From Pleurotus ostreatus/Saccharomyces cerevisiae fusant (taxonomy: Eukaryota > Opisthokonta), in the NCBI GenBank assembly GCA_024196135.1, contig JAMQCK010000415.1, forward strand, positions 1-24,101: DNA of 24,101 nucleotides, read 5' to 3'. The translations under genes and the position numbers were made by a program. This document shows, in pieces, positions 1 to 10,246 of this stretch. Position 1 is the first letter of the stretch. Each line of letters starts with the position of its first letter. Below the pieces are notes generated by a model that saw nothing but the letters and a program-made list of their open reading frames with translations, had not been told where the DNA came from and did no database searches.

Positions 1-508
1 GCCGCCCTATCGAGGTGGTTGGGCGACATCTGTGCGCCCATCGACCGGTTCGCCGCAGAACTGGAAGTTCATCAAGCAAAATGAATGGCTGACGGGGGAA
101 GGCGTGGGTCGTCCGTCGGCTCGGTCGCAGTGGGGCGGCTCGACTTGTTGATGTCGGCGTCGGACGTGGGGTGATGTCATCCTGCCAAGCTGACGGTCGA
201 CGATGATCCCGGTGACGATGGTCCCGATGGCGTGCAGCCCAGGCGTGGCGGCATCGCAGGTCCTCGTTGCTCTCTTCTTGCCATCATGCCGCTCGGATAC
301 CAGTGAGTTGCGGTAGGCTTTGTACCTGGGCGTCGTGGCTGACGGCGTGGACAGCTTGCAAGGGCCCAGGGTGACGCGTGAGTAGGGCGTTCCTCGTCAT
401 GGTCAGGGGCGGCGAGCGCGAGGGGAGGGGGAGGGCCATCTTCTGGCTTGACGACGCGTCCTTGACGAGGTTCATCGCGAGCAACAGTAGGGACTGACGC
501 CTTGAAAA

Positions 509-772
509 TTAGACGCCCACAAGCGCCATACAATCATCCCCGGCTTCCTCTACGTGACCTTCATACATATGCGGCCGCGCTTTCACGTGCAGCTCGGGAG
601 GCATGTCAACATTCACTGAGCAGAAGCAGAAGCGGCTGCACTGAGTAAACCTGGGTGAGTACCCTGTCGATATCGAGGGACCGAGGAATTCACGACGTAC
701 CTTGCGCAGTGCAGCCCGAAGCGCCACCTCCGCGCGCTGACCAGGATTCACCGCGGTTTGGGTCGGAATCAT
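509..772 (-). CDS. Weak candidate small protein, unrecognised
   Basis: An ATG at 772-770 (reading minus) opens a frame that runs to a TAA at 511-509. The first 24 residues (MIPTQTAVNPGQRAEVALRA and onward) are followed by a good donor, GTACGT, directly after an AAG codon. A CAG acceptor 60 nt later would remove a frame-neutral intron, leaving about 67 residues. An AT-rich element (CATAAATA in the minus reading, forward 812-819) lies about 40-47 nt upstream of the ATG, a TATA-like distance. I recognise no domain, and the C-terminal part has unremarkable composition. It may be a real small gene, part of a longer minus-strand gene extending toward position 1, or chance. Confidence 0.2.
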   Translation of the reverse strand: MIPTQTAVNPGQRAEVALRAALRKVRREFLGPSISTGYSPRFTQCSRFCFCSVNVDMPPELHVKARPHMYEGHVEEAGDDCMALVGV

Positions 773-2271
773 AGTCGCCAAGATCCGGAGAAAACACGAC
801 GTATAATCAGTATTTATGCCAATTCTTCGCCGTGTCGATGCTAGCGCCGATTCTGAACACTTTGTCCGTTTAAGCCGTGTCGTAGCGAAATTTAAGCCAC
901 ATCTAGGCCACGTCGTGGCGGGATATTCTTGATCTCGCGTGGCCGCACTGGCGCTCGGGTTTTCCAGCGCTGGCCGTATGCGCAGGTAATGGGGGCTCGC
1001 GCATTGTATGTATGCATCGAAGGAGGTCATATATCGACCTTTATTGCATCACGTGTAACTACAGCGTACATTACAGGGTAGAGATATTATCGATAGGTGT
1101 ACGTGGTAAAGAGGAATAAGCGAAGTCGTCCGCGCGCTACAGGAAGAGGAGGCACTGCTGCGCAGCGAAGAGGGTCTGTGTCGCGGAGATTGGAGTCGTC
1201 AACCAACAGCATCGACTGTCGGAGCACCACAATGGCAAGGAAGCTGAGCACGCGTGCGTAAATCGTCGACCTGGGGGCTGAAGGCAGTCAGACGCGTTGA
1301 CAATCCAGCCAAGCAACCTACTCACCGGTACGCGCACAAGCATGACACTGATTGCCTCTTGTGAACCATGGCCTGTTGTTCATTGACCTGCTTCAATCAT
1401 AGGTCAGTATATGTCGGCTTGAGATCGAGCTCAGTCACCAGCGACGCACCTACTACATCGTTCCACTGCATGGCCTGAGTCGCTAAGTTCCACTGCAGCG
1501 AGCGAGGTGACGCCGCCGCGCGGAAGCACCGGTCAGTACGAGGAGGCTCGAAGCGCCCGGGCCAGGCAAAATTTCCTTTCCGGCGCTGGTCCCCGTGAAG
1601 GGAAGAGACAAGCGGGACTTTTTGAAGTTGCCCACTTTTCAACTTCGACGCTCGGCGACGACGCGCGTCCACCGACGTCGCGTCATGGACCCCGTCATCG
1701 AGGCTGGAATCCTTCTAAGTGCAACATCCGACGTGCCCGAGAGCTTTGATGAGGCACGATTCGGCGTCGCCTGCTTAGATTCACCTAACACGCGGGTCTT
1801 GTACGAATCCAGCACGATTCGGAGAAGCTGGACAAGATTTGTATTTTACGCTCCGTAAAAACTCAATCCAGGCCGCCATGATTTCCGCCCAAACCGCGGT
1901 GATTCTCCATGTACGCCGGTGCCGTACCTTGCCTCGCATAGGACACGTTCGCGCCATATCTTCGAGGCCCCTGGATATCTTCAGCGCCTCGGTACCATAT
2001 CTGCAGGACCCTACTCGCATGTTGAAAGAACCCTATAACTTAGTACGCCATATCTGCGGCGCTGCTCTTCAGTATTATCCCCGGACTCTTCCGCCATACA
2101 CACGATGTTGAATCTTGGGCCCCTTCTCGCGCGCGCATGTATCGATCCGACGTCGAACTGGCTTCTCTCTTCTCTGTTGTACTATCTCTTGCTTGTGATA
2201 CTGATACTGCGCTTTCTCGACTGAATTGGATAGCTGGATACTTGCTCAAAGAGATGGAGCCCCGTCAGCCC

Positions 2272-2350
2272 GTTGGGAGGGAAAGAATCAGTGTTCGCCG
2301 CCAGCTATTTCGGAAGTCCGCCGGCGAGCTAGGTTCGAGTCCCTCCCAGC
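2272..2350 (+). other. Long imperfect hairpin, possible structured RNA
   Basis: The arms 2272-2282 and 2340-2350 pair over 11 positions with one G-T wobble. Further in, 2285-2289 pairs with 2332-2336 (5 pairs, one wobble) and 2293-2300 pairs with 2322-2329 (8 pairs, one wobble), separated only by small 2/3-nt internal loops and closed by a 21-nt apical loop. This gives about 24 paired positions in 79 nt. The 3' arm contains GGTTCGAGTCC, an exact match to the RNA polymerase III B-box consensus, but the arms do not fold as a tRNA T-arm and no run of four or more T follows. It could be a small-RNA precursor, a decayed mobile-element end or chance; no function is assigned. Confidence 0.35.
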
Positions 2351-2786
2351 CGCACAAGCGTATCGTCTTCGGGCTTATCGCCTCCCGCGTTGATCCTCCC
2401 TGGTGCGTCATGAGCGTAGGCTTCGCGCGACGCGCGCAGTCCATGAAGAATTAGAAGAGGGACCGCGGCTGGCGACGCGATATCGGGCGCGCTAATGAAT
2501 TGAATGACGAGGGGCGCGTTCCCGCGGTGGACCCACAGCGCGTGGCGGCGAGAAGCTGGGATTCGCGACAGGGATGGCAGGTCGGGGGGCGGCGGGCACT
2601 GCGCCTGCGGGGGGAGGAGTGAGAGGGAAAAATGGGGGCGAAACTGGACACACAGAGACGGTCCGGCGGGGTCCGCGGGGAGACGCTCAGTGTCGGATGA
2701 CTGGGACGGGGGTGACTAGGGAGCGAGATGGCGTGAGACGCGCTGCGCGGGGCTGGTAGAAGCCGGGGGTTCGAGCTTATAGGTGT

Positions 2787-2811
2787 GGGGAAGCGGGGGA
2801 TGGGAAGGGGG
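2787..2811 (+). promoter_or_regulatory. G-quadruplex motif upstream of MAK5
   Basis: Four G-runs of 4, 5, 3 and 5 bases are separated by loops of 4, 2 and 2 nt, which fits the canonical G3+N1-7 pattern. It sits about 390 nt before the MAK5 start codon, at the downstream end of a G-rich plus-strand stretch with other G5-G6 runs near 2583, 2611 and 2634. Folding and any regulatory role are inferences. Confidence 0.4.
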
Positions 2812-3196
2812 CTTTGCGATGGCTGTCATATCGGGCGCTATACCAGTGAACTTGGTCGGTGATCAAGAAGATGGGAGGCGCGCTGTGAACCAGTTACGAG
2901 TCGGCTCGGTTGGGTGAAGGTTCGTCGGTGAATGTGAGGGTACGTACATGAGTATGACAGCACACGCTAGGGAAGGAGAAGCTGGGAAGGTTGCAAGGAT
3001 ATGCGCGCGCGGTGACAAATGTCCATGATCAAGTTCAAGTTCAACTGTGACTGTCTATCACCCGTGGGAAGTAAACCCGGTCCGCTTTCCGTCCGCCGAT
3101 CGCCCATTGATCCACCGATCACGAAGCCGCTGCTTGTTGGACGCGCCCAGCAAACTTCAGTCTCCTCCCTTCCTTGCTCCCTCCGCCTCGCCGACA

Positions 3197-6100
3197 ATGG
3201 GGAAACGTAAGGCCGCATCGAAGAAGGTTGAAGGCTCTCGCAAAAAGACAAAGATTGTCCACAAAAACCCGGATGATCTGCCCTGGAAGACCGTCAAGCG
3301 CCCAGTGGTTGCTGGGCTGGACGGTGACGATGGCATCCTGGAGTTGGAGGAGGTAGAAGATGTGGAGGTGGTGTACGAAGAAACCGAAGGGGGAAGAGTC
3401 GCGCGTTTCAATGTGAGGCGTGAGAGTTGGGGATTGGAAGACAAGGACTGACACGAAGGAAGATCCTACGCGCAGAGGGGGAAGACGACGGGGACTTCGA
3501 TATGAAGGAGATCAGCGGGCTGGAGGAGGAGATGGGGGATGGAGAGGATGCTGATCAGGAGCCGTCACCATCAGAGTTGGGCGAAGGTGAACCTGGCCCC
3601 ATCCGCACGGCCGGTCTTCCTAACATTGGCGCAGCGCCTGACTTTGAGGGACTCGATGAGGCACCCTCGGAACACCGCGATGTGACTCCTGAGGGTGACT
3701 ATGAGGAATGGGTACCGTTTACACAGACCGGATTGGCTGTGGACGAAGAGCCGAACGCAGATGATGATGGTGCGCTTTCTCCTCCACGCCTTCGACTACT
3801 GCTCATCATTAAAGCGCCAACATCATTGGAGGAATGGGAACCTTACGCGCTGCATCCCCAACTACTGAAGACACTGCAAGCGCGCAACTTCCTCAAACCG
3901 ACGCCCATCCAGGCCGCTGCCCTCATTCCCGCCCTTGCTGGTCGTGACGTTGTCGGTGTTGCTCAGACTGTGCGTTCGGATCCGACTCTACACCAATGTA
4001 GACGCTAATATGAAGCAGGGCTCCGGTAAAACTCTCGCTTACGGCCTTCCCATCCTCCACTACCTTCTCGAGAACCCCCACAAGTCCACGACCGGCGAGA
4101 AACGCCCCGTCCGCGCCCTCATCCTCGCCCCTACACGCGAGCTCGCGCTTCAGGTGTCCTCGCACCTGAACGCCTGTCTCAATACCGTTGACGAGGCGCC
4201 TGAGAGCAAGTCTGAGGCGACCGCAGGGAAGTCGGAAGCGTCGAGCAAGTCGGCGAAGAAAGGCAAGAAGGGTGGCCAGGACAAGAAGAAGGACGGGCAG
4301 ACGAATGCGAAGAAACCGCCGCCGCCGGTCAGCGTCGCTGCCCTTGTTGGAGGAATGTCGCTGCAGAAGCAGAAGCGCATCTTGGGGCGCGGGGTGGATG
4401 TGTTGGTGGCGACGCCCGGGCGGTTGTGGGACGTGATTCAGGAGGTATGCGGTTTGGGTGTAGCTCACTGTGAAATGGCTCGCTTATCTTCAAACAGGAT
4501 GACGACCTTGCGAGGAATATCAAGAACCTGAAGTTCTTGGTACTTGACGAGGCGGACCGCATGATTGAGGCCGGCCATTTTGCCGAGCTTGACAACGTCC
4601 TGCGCCTAACGCTTAGAGCCAACAAGTATGTCTTGCCGATCTATTCACGTCCTCCTCGCCTCGCTCCCCTTTGTCTTTTCCCTTCCTCCTTTGCATCCTC
4701 CCCACCTACATTTCACCTCGTCTCTTACACAAACTTCGTCAGAAACGACCAAATCCAAACCGAAGTTGGCGAAGAGGTCGATGACGAGCGCGAAGACGAC
4801 GACGAGAGCGTCCAAGACGGTCTCCAGACCTTCGTGTTCTCAGCAACCCTCAGCAAGGATTTGCAGCGGAACTTGAAGAAGCGCAAGCATCCCGGGAAGA
4901 GCCGCAAGCCGCGCGCGGCTCCGGCTTCGACGCTAGGTAAGTGCGCCACCAATCTCTTGAGCTGGTTGGACGAGCGGTTGGGGTCACGCTTGGCTGGTCC
5001 GCTCCATGGTCCGGCTGGCGGTACCCTAGTTCGCTTGCTCAATGATCCAGCCTTCTCGACTAGGGCCGTTGGTCGTATGTGGCATAGCCGCTGGGTTGCC
5101 GCTCGGTCGTTAGGCGTTGCCGATCGCCCGCTTCTGTTTACCGCATAAGCGACTAACTTTCCCGCCAGACGACCTGCTTATGCGTCTGGACTTCCGCGAC
5201 GAAGAGCCAGAAGTGATCGACTTGAGCCCGAAGGGCGGCGTGGTTTCTACGTTGAAGGAGAGCAAGGTCGAATGTGTTGTGTCGGATAAGGTCCGTCTAG
5301 CCAATGGTCTCTTGGGGCTCAGCTAACATCTCGCGTCCATTCAGGACGTGTATCTGTACTACTTCCTATTGCGCTACCCTGGGAGATCGCTTGTCTTCCT
5401 CTCCGCCATCGACGGTATCCGGCGTCTACTGCCGCTTATGGAACTTCTCGAGATCAAGGCATTCCCCCTTCATTCCCAACTCGAGCAGAGGCAACGATTG
5501 AAGAACCTCGACCGGTAAGTTTCTTGTATACCTTAGTAGCGGAACCTACCGACCCATGACTCGCTAGGTTCAAGTCGACGCCGAACTGCGTACTCCTCGC
5601 GACGGACATTGCCGCGCGCGGACTGGACATCCCCGCAGTCGACCACGTCCTGCATTACCAGATACCGCGCTCGGCCGACACGTACATACACCGGAACGGT
5701 CGCACGGCGCGCGCCAACGCGGCGGGCTTCAGCATGCTCATGTGCGCGCCGGATGAGCGCAAGGTGGCGCGCTCATTGCTCAACAGCGTCGGGAGGCGTA
5801 AGTCCTTAGTCGAGGATTAGTGGTCGTGAAGGGGCTTACGCTCCTTCTGGCAGAGTTTGACGACATTCCCGAGCTCCCTGTGGAGCGCAGCCTCTTCGAC
5901 AAGCTCAAGGCGCGCATCCAGCTTGCAAAGCAGATCGATACGGCGCAGCACCGCGTGAAGAAGGAGAAGCACGAGCGAAAGTGGATGCGCGAGGCCGCGG
6001 ACGCGATGGAGGTCGAGCTCGACTCGGACTTCATGTCGTAAGGGTGGGCTATCATGTGCGTGTCGCGGTTTACTGACGTTGCTCTTCTAGCGACTCGGAG

Positions 6101-6414
6101 AGCGAAGCGCCGAGCAAGCGGCAGAAGAAGGCGGCAAACACGAAGACGGCGGCGCTCAAGGCACAGCTGAAAGAGTTGCTAGCGCAGCCACTGGTCGCTC
6201 GTGGCGTGTCGACGAAGTATATCACTTCGGGGAGTCGGCCCATTGTTGACGACTTGTTGGCGGGAGAGAGTATGTGTTGCTTGACTGGCCTCGAGCAGAA
6301 GCTAACGATCATTCCTTTCCAGGCAATGAATCGCTCATCGGGTTGAAGAAGTCGGAAGCGCGCAATGACCTTGTTCATACTAAGAAGAAAAGAAAGCAGC
6401 CGTCAATGGTATGA
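3197..6414 (+). CDS. MAK5: DEAD-box ATP-dependent RNA helicase MAK5 (DDX24 type)
   Basis: Nucleolar RNA helicase of large-subunit (60S) ribosome assembly. Eleven exons join to 815 codons plus TGA: 3197-3412, 3463-3969, 4019-4444, 4498-4625, 4743-4936, 5169-5290, 5345-5514, 5568-5797, 5854-6037, 6091-6269, 6323-6414. Visible motifs are Q (PTPIQ, about 218-222), Walker A (AQTGSGKT, 239-246, split by intron 2), Ia (PTRELA, 279-284), TPGR (373-376), DEAD (400-403), SAT (459-461), V ([10 protein letters not shown], 599-608) and VI (HRNGRTARA, 629-637). Family-typical features are an acidic N-terminal extension, a Lys-rich insert (about 302-341) between motifs Ia and Ib, and a basic C-terminus. Length is close to yeast Mak5 (about 770). 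The start ATG is preceded by CGACA and opens with a Lys-rich run. Intron 1 uses an AAG acceptor and intron 6 a weak GTCCGT donor. Intron 5 is unusually long (232 nt). Confidence 0.95.
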
Positions 6415-6698
6415 TTAGGTAGTATGGTGGGACGAATACGCACTTTCACTTACTGGATAAGCATGGGCTCTCATCTACGCGCGCAGACCAGGGGCTCGGA
6501 ATTATTCAGCATGAGCAAGGCGTGCATGCTTTTCAGGGGTCATTGGGAGCGTCTCGAACGTTCTGTAATCCAGCTATTGTGCTGCTGTGCAGTGCGCAAG
6601 GCTCCATTTCGACGGACCCGCGTTTCATTCATGCTGCAGCATTGTCCATTGTGGCTTTGACCGCGGATACTATCCACGTGAGCCACAAACATGGCCTT

Positions 6699-6704
6699 TA
6701 TAAG
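6699..6704 (+). promoter_or_regulatory. Possible TATA box of the first F-box-like gene
   Basis: TATAAG inside the palindromic CTTTATAAGG lies 96 nt before the ATG at 6795, in the 380-nt gap after MAK5. A transcription start near 6730 would leave a 5' leader of about 60 nt. Position and sequence fit a core promoter; use is inferred. Confidence 0.4.
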
Positions 6705-6794
6705 GCGTCCATCCGGCTTGCTCGCTCTCCTACTTGTCCGCTTTGCCTGTGCCCGCCTTTCCAGCCGCACTCAACCCCCCGTCATTCGATCAGA

Positions 6795-8475
6795 ATGCCA
6801 GTCGAGTTGGCCTCTCTCCTCGACCTCCCTCAGGAACTCCACGACATGATCTTTGGATACCTGGAGCTGCGCAACCTAGCCCGCCTTGCATTGACTAGCA
6901 AAGCGTGCTATAAGTCAGCAAATCCCTTTATCTGGAGAAGGGTGACGAGTATCGATACCCTCCTCAAACTCATGCCGGCGGATGCATGGAACGGTAGGCA
7001 CTACGTCGGCATCGTAATGTACATACTTATGACCTTGGAATGCAGGCATGAAGGTCGAGGACTATGGGAAATTAGATGACGTGAGTCAGCACCCGCTGTG
7101 GCGCAAGACTCCTTATGCTAACCTCCATTCGCAGCTTCCAGTCGATAGGCTCCCCCTAACGGTGGATCACTGGAAGCCTGTCTACAAGCTCTCCTCGCTC
7201 ATCAAGGACTTTCATCTGAGCGACATTCCGTGTACGGTCCTGCGAAGGGTTATCGACTGTCCTCCTGCTGCCACCCTTCTACCTTCATTGTGCCAGCTCG
7301 ACATTTTCCTCTCCGATTCATTGCATGGGCGCCATTCGAATCACCAAAGTAGCCTGTATCTCGATTACACCAAACTCCTCCAGGCGACAATACCATCGGA
7401 CCTCCAAGAACTCGAATTGTGGTACGCTCTCGCGCTCGCTGACATTTTGGGCCACTGCACGCAGATCAGGAGACTGGCCATCCTCGAGTTGAGAGACGGG
7501 CTCGCGTTCGACTTCTCATACGAGCACGCGATCGACTCCCTTCTTCATTGCCTCCCTCGCTGTCAGCAATTGACTGGAGTCACTTTCGTCCTGCCGTTCC
7601 CTCGCCACTCAGGAGTAATGGAGGTCCTGGCTGCCTTGCCAACTTTGACCTCGGTTCATGTCCGTTTCGCCTTTTCCACGCAAATGCCATGGAGTGGTGG
7701 CCCTCCGAGATACCCTCGGCATGCCTTTCCCGCTCTTCGAAGGCTTGTACTCAAATATGTGACCTTGGAGGATGCGAAGGACATTATCGAAACCGGCAAG
7801 GATCGCGCGTTGGGAGAGCTCGCCGTCGTGACCCTGGGGCGAGAGACCCCTGAGACCCTGCACACGCTAGTGACAGCACTTGAACGCCATTGCAACCCGG
7901 ACCACCTCCTCGAAGTGGATTTCTCTCGAAGGGGTTGCGATGCTTCCGATCTTGGTGAGCCCCAGCCGGTACTGTTTGACCACGTTGCCCCTCTCGCCAA
8001 TTTCCCACACGTTGAAGTCGCGCGCTTTGGGGCATTCCGCGGTGTACGCATCACCGAAGAGCAGTGGGAGCACTGGGCAAAATCCTGGCCCAAGCTTCGC
8101 CGATTTTCTTGGACCACAGTCGACGTCGACGCAGCCGCCCACCCCACCTGTTCTCTGGCCACACTTTCCTCATTCGCGAAGTTCTGCCCGAACATCGAGG
8201 AGATGCAGCTGCAGATTGACGCATCCACAATTCCGCCCAGTCCATCTCTGCCTCCTCGCGAGACTCTTGCCAATCGGCGCGTGGCCATCACGTTTGCTGC
8301 ACCGTGCGAGATTTCGTGTGCAGAGGACGTCGTCGAATTCTTGAGGCAGACTTTTGGGGATGTTACTGTTCGTTTGGGATATCGGGACCGCGGGAGGACC
8401 ACAGGCAATCAAGAGCTCTGTCGGAGGGAGTGCCAATGGGAGTTGGTAAGGGCTCTGACCTCAGGCAAGCGATGA
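6795..8475 (+). CDS. F-box-like domain protein with leucine-rich C-terminal region
   Basis: Predicted substrate adaptor of an SCF-type ubiquitin ligase. Three exons (6795-6993, 7046-7080, 7135-8475) give 524 residues. The F-box-like motif spans about residues 11-50: LPQELHDMIFGYLELRNLAR, then a Leu/Ala helix and a conserved Trp (IWRRV). The remainder is Leu-rich with repeated short strand-helix patterns, as in the many fungal F-box proteins that carry degenerate leucine-rich repeats. The ATG is the first one just before the F-box; a longer upstream frame exists but its extra residues look non-coding. Intron 2 (7081-7134) is 54 nt without a stop codon, so retention would add 18 residues; its GTGAGT donor, TGCTAAC branch site and GCAG acceptor argue that it is removed. 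The substrate cannot be read from sequence. Confidence 0.8.
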
Positions 8476-9143
8476 TACCGATTCATAGTTGATGTAGAGA
8501 CGTACTATACATTTAGGTCAGGTTTGAGCGAAGAACCGGAATAGAGAGATTCGTGGTAATTAGGTAAACTAGTAATTGGGTTCGTCGTGAAAAAAAAAAG
8601 CTTCATATGCAGGTCGGATGCGGATGACCCAAGGTCGTGCGCGAGGACCGCCGGATCTCTGTACGCGTCATTGTGTTCAGACGTAACAAGCCAGGGTTGA
8701 AGTTGTATGGACGCGTGAAGAGCACGTCGCCAATGAGTTGAAGAACGACAGGACTGCCGCGAGCGGGTTTTTACTGTGCTGCAGTGTGCATGAAGAACTT
8801 GCAAGTCACGCGCTTGGACATGATGAAACTTCGGGGGTGCCCAGGATCTTGCAAGGTGGCAAGTCAGACAGTCCTGAAAGTGCGTGGCCGTTGACTAGCC
8901 ACCCACCGTCATACCACGTGCGCCAGCGCGGTTGCGCCTACTGAGCTTTCCCGTGACGGCCTTGTCGAATATGGAGAGCAGGTCCTGAGACCGCGGCTTC
9001 TGACCTCTCGACCGTCAGCGAGAAGCGTTCGATGACCTGGGAGAGCTTCAGTTTGGAGCGACTTCGAGCTTCTGTGTCACGGGGCGCAGGGCGCGCCCCG
9101 CCTCGAATACAGCTGCGCTCGACTCATGACCGACATGACACCG
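8476..9143. other. Intergenic region, no gene seen
   Basis: Between the F-box-like gene and the small membrane-protein gene I see only short frames without domains. The 3' flank has an A-rich run near 8589. A perfect 8-bp inverted repeat with a 5-nt spacer lies at 9080-9100, just upstream of the TATA element at 9144. Confidence 0.5.
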
Positions 9144-9150
9144 TATATAA
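9144..9150 (+). promoter_or_regulatory. TATA box of the 82-residue membrane-protein gene
   Basis: TATATAA lies 53 nt before the ATG at 9197. With a start site about 30 nt downstream the 5' leader would be about 20 nt, which is typical for a compact fungal gene and supports the chosen ATG. Confidence 0.5.
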
Positions 9151-9196
9151 GTGAGGAAGGCGAGGGAGAATTGCCACATACCTGTCTCGAACGCCC

Positions 9197-9550
9197 ATGT
9201 ACCCTAGCCAGTATCGTTCGGCGACGTTCGGCGCCAACCCGTCGCACCTCATGGGAGGCATGAGAGGCCTCCCGCAGGAGCCCGGGAAAGGCTGGATGGT
9301 GATGCACCCAGTTTCAGATAATCGAGTTACAGAAATCTGACGAACAGTCAGATGTTCGGCATCGGAGCGTTCATGGGCATCACGGTCCTTTCCTACTGGT
9401 GGGGATACAACGACATCGACCGGCGTCACCGCGGTCGGGAGGTACGGCAGGGTGTACCTAACTGAAGTCCTCTGTCTGAGAGTCACGGTATAGCTTTGGC
9501 TCAACAAACAGGCAGAGTCCGACCAGATTGAAGCTGCGCAGGCCCTTTGA
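9197..9550 (+). CDS. Small single-pass membrane protein, unrecognised (82 aa)
   Basis: Three exons (9197-9298, 9352-9441, 9494-9550), all phase 0, join to 82 codons plus TGA. The introns are 53 and 52 nt; the first has a TCTGAC branch site and CAG acceptor, the second a GTACGG donor and TATAG acceptor. Residues 1-33 are polar with a Gly-rich stretch (HLMGGMRGLPQEPGKGW). About 35-53 form one membrane helix (MFGIGAFMGITVLSYWWGY). A basic patch (RRHRGRE) and a charged amphipathic tail ending in EAAQAL follow. The size, single helix and SYWWG motif recall small mitochondrial inner-membrane subunits such as cytochrome c oxidase subunit VIIa, but the resemblance is too weak to name it. A TATA box at 9144 supports expression. 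Confidence 0.55.
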
Positions 9551-10246
9551 GACGAGAAGACGTGTATAATCAGCATGTAATTTTGGGAGGATTCGGGTAC
9601 GACACAGTGTATTACAGCTTTGGGAGAATCAAGCTCAGGCAGATTCGGCGTTCGCCAGTATTTGTCTTTGGAAGCGGATGAGGTGTACGGAAAGGCAGCG
9701 TCGTCGGTTGCAAAGGCCGTCGACGCCCGCCGTGGTTACTTGCAAAGAGTGATGCGGCAGTTGCCGCTTCCGAACGAGGACAATTCAGGGTCGGCAATTG
9801 CCGTTCTCCATGGTTCGGCCAATCCCTTTTCGACCGAGAGGAAAGTTGGAAACCTCAGCTTCATGATTATCAATGTATGTCTCTACCCCAAGCGGAAAAA
9901 GGTGCTTGAAGAGGCCGCGCCTCGGACCCAATTGGCTCGATCGCCGAACCCGAAGCCTGAGTCAGCGACATCGATTGCGTGAGCAAAACGTGGGGCCCTC
10001 CCCTTTCTTCTTCTACTCTTTCGAAGACACAAGGCGTCGCTCGAGAAAAGGTGCATAATCTGTTCCAGCGACAACGTATCCTACTTACTAAACGAGGAAG
10101 TCTTGCCTGTGCGTAAAGCTCATCCGGCTTGCCGAACCATTGCTAATCTCGTCGCCCACCCTTGCTTGCTTTTGTGCTTTGCTTCTGCCAGTTTGAAGCC
10201 TCGCCATCTTCGAGCCCTATCTCCGTCTCATCCACCGTTCTGGCCC
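9551..10246. other. Intergenic region, no gene seen
   Basis: An open plus-strand frame at about 9620-9982 has no early ATG, no recognisable motif and no supporting splice pattern, so I do not call it. Two small perfect inverted repeats occur here (a 6-bp arm pair at 9752-9765 and a 12-bp palindrome at 9791-9802). The last 140 bases are C/T-rich, like a fungal 5' leader of the next gene. Confidence 0.45.

Larger units (their letters stand above)
1..3196. other. Left flank with no recognisable gene
   Basis: I could not build a multi-exon gene model with a known domain on either strand here. Open frames are short and have the arginine/serine/proline-rich composition of random GC-rich frames. 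Three things stand out and are listed separately: a weak small-protein candidate on the minus strand at 509-772, a long imperfect hairpin at 2272-2350, and a strongly G-rich plus strand from about 2575 to 2815 upstream of MAK5. The first 500 bases could hold the 3' part of a minus-strand gene, since open frames continue there, but no exon junction gave a convincing protein. Confidence 0.5.

Noticed and set aside
2260..2355. Possible tRNA gene, because of GGTTCGAGTCC
   Set aside because: The T-stem would have only two pairs, no A-box is correctly placed, no 7-bp acceptor stem is compatible with a T-arm, and no T-run terminator follows. The bases pair instead in the long hairpin.
1..3000. Transposon or transposase remnant in the gene-poor left flank
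   Set aside because: No transposase or reverse-transcriptase motif, terminal inverted repeat or target-site duplication could be seen.
7656..8408. 250-residue minus-strand open frame
   Set aside because: It is an antisense shadow of the F-box-like gene's long exon; its composition is typical of a GC-rich antisense frame.
9620..9982. 120-residue plus-strand open frame
   Set aside because: It starts at a TTG, has no domain and no splice support. It may be real but I cannot support it.
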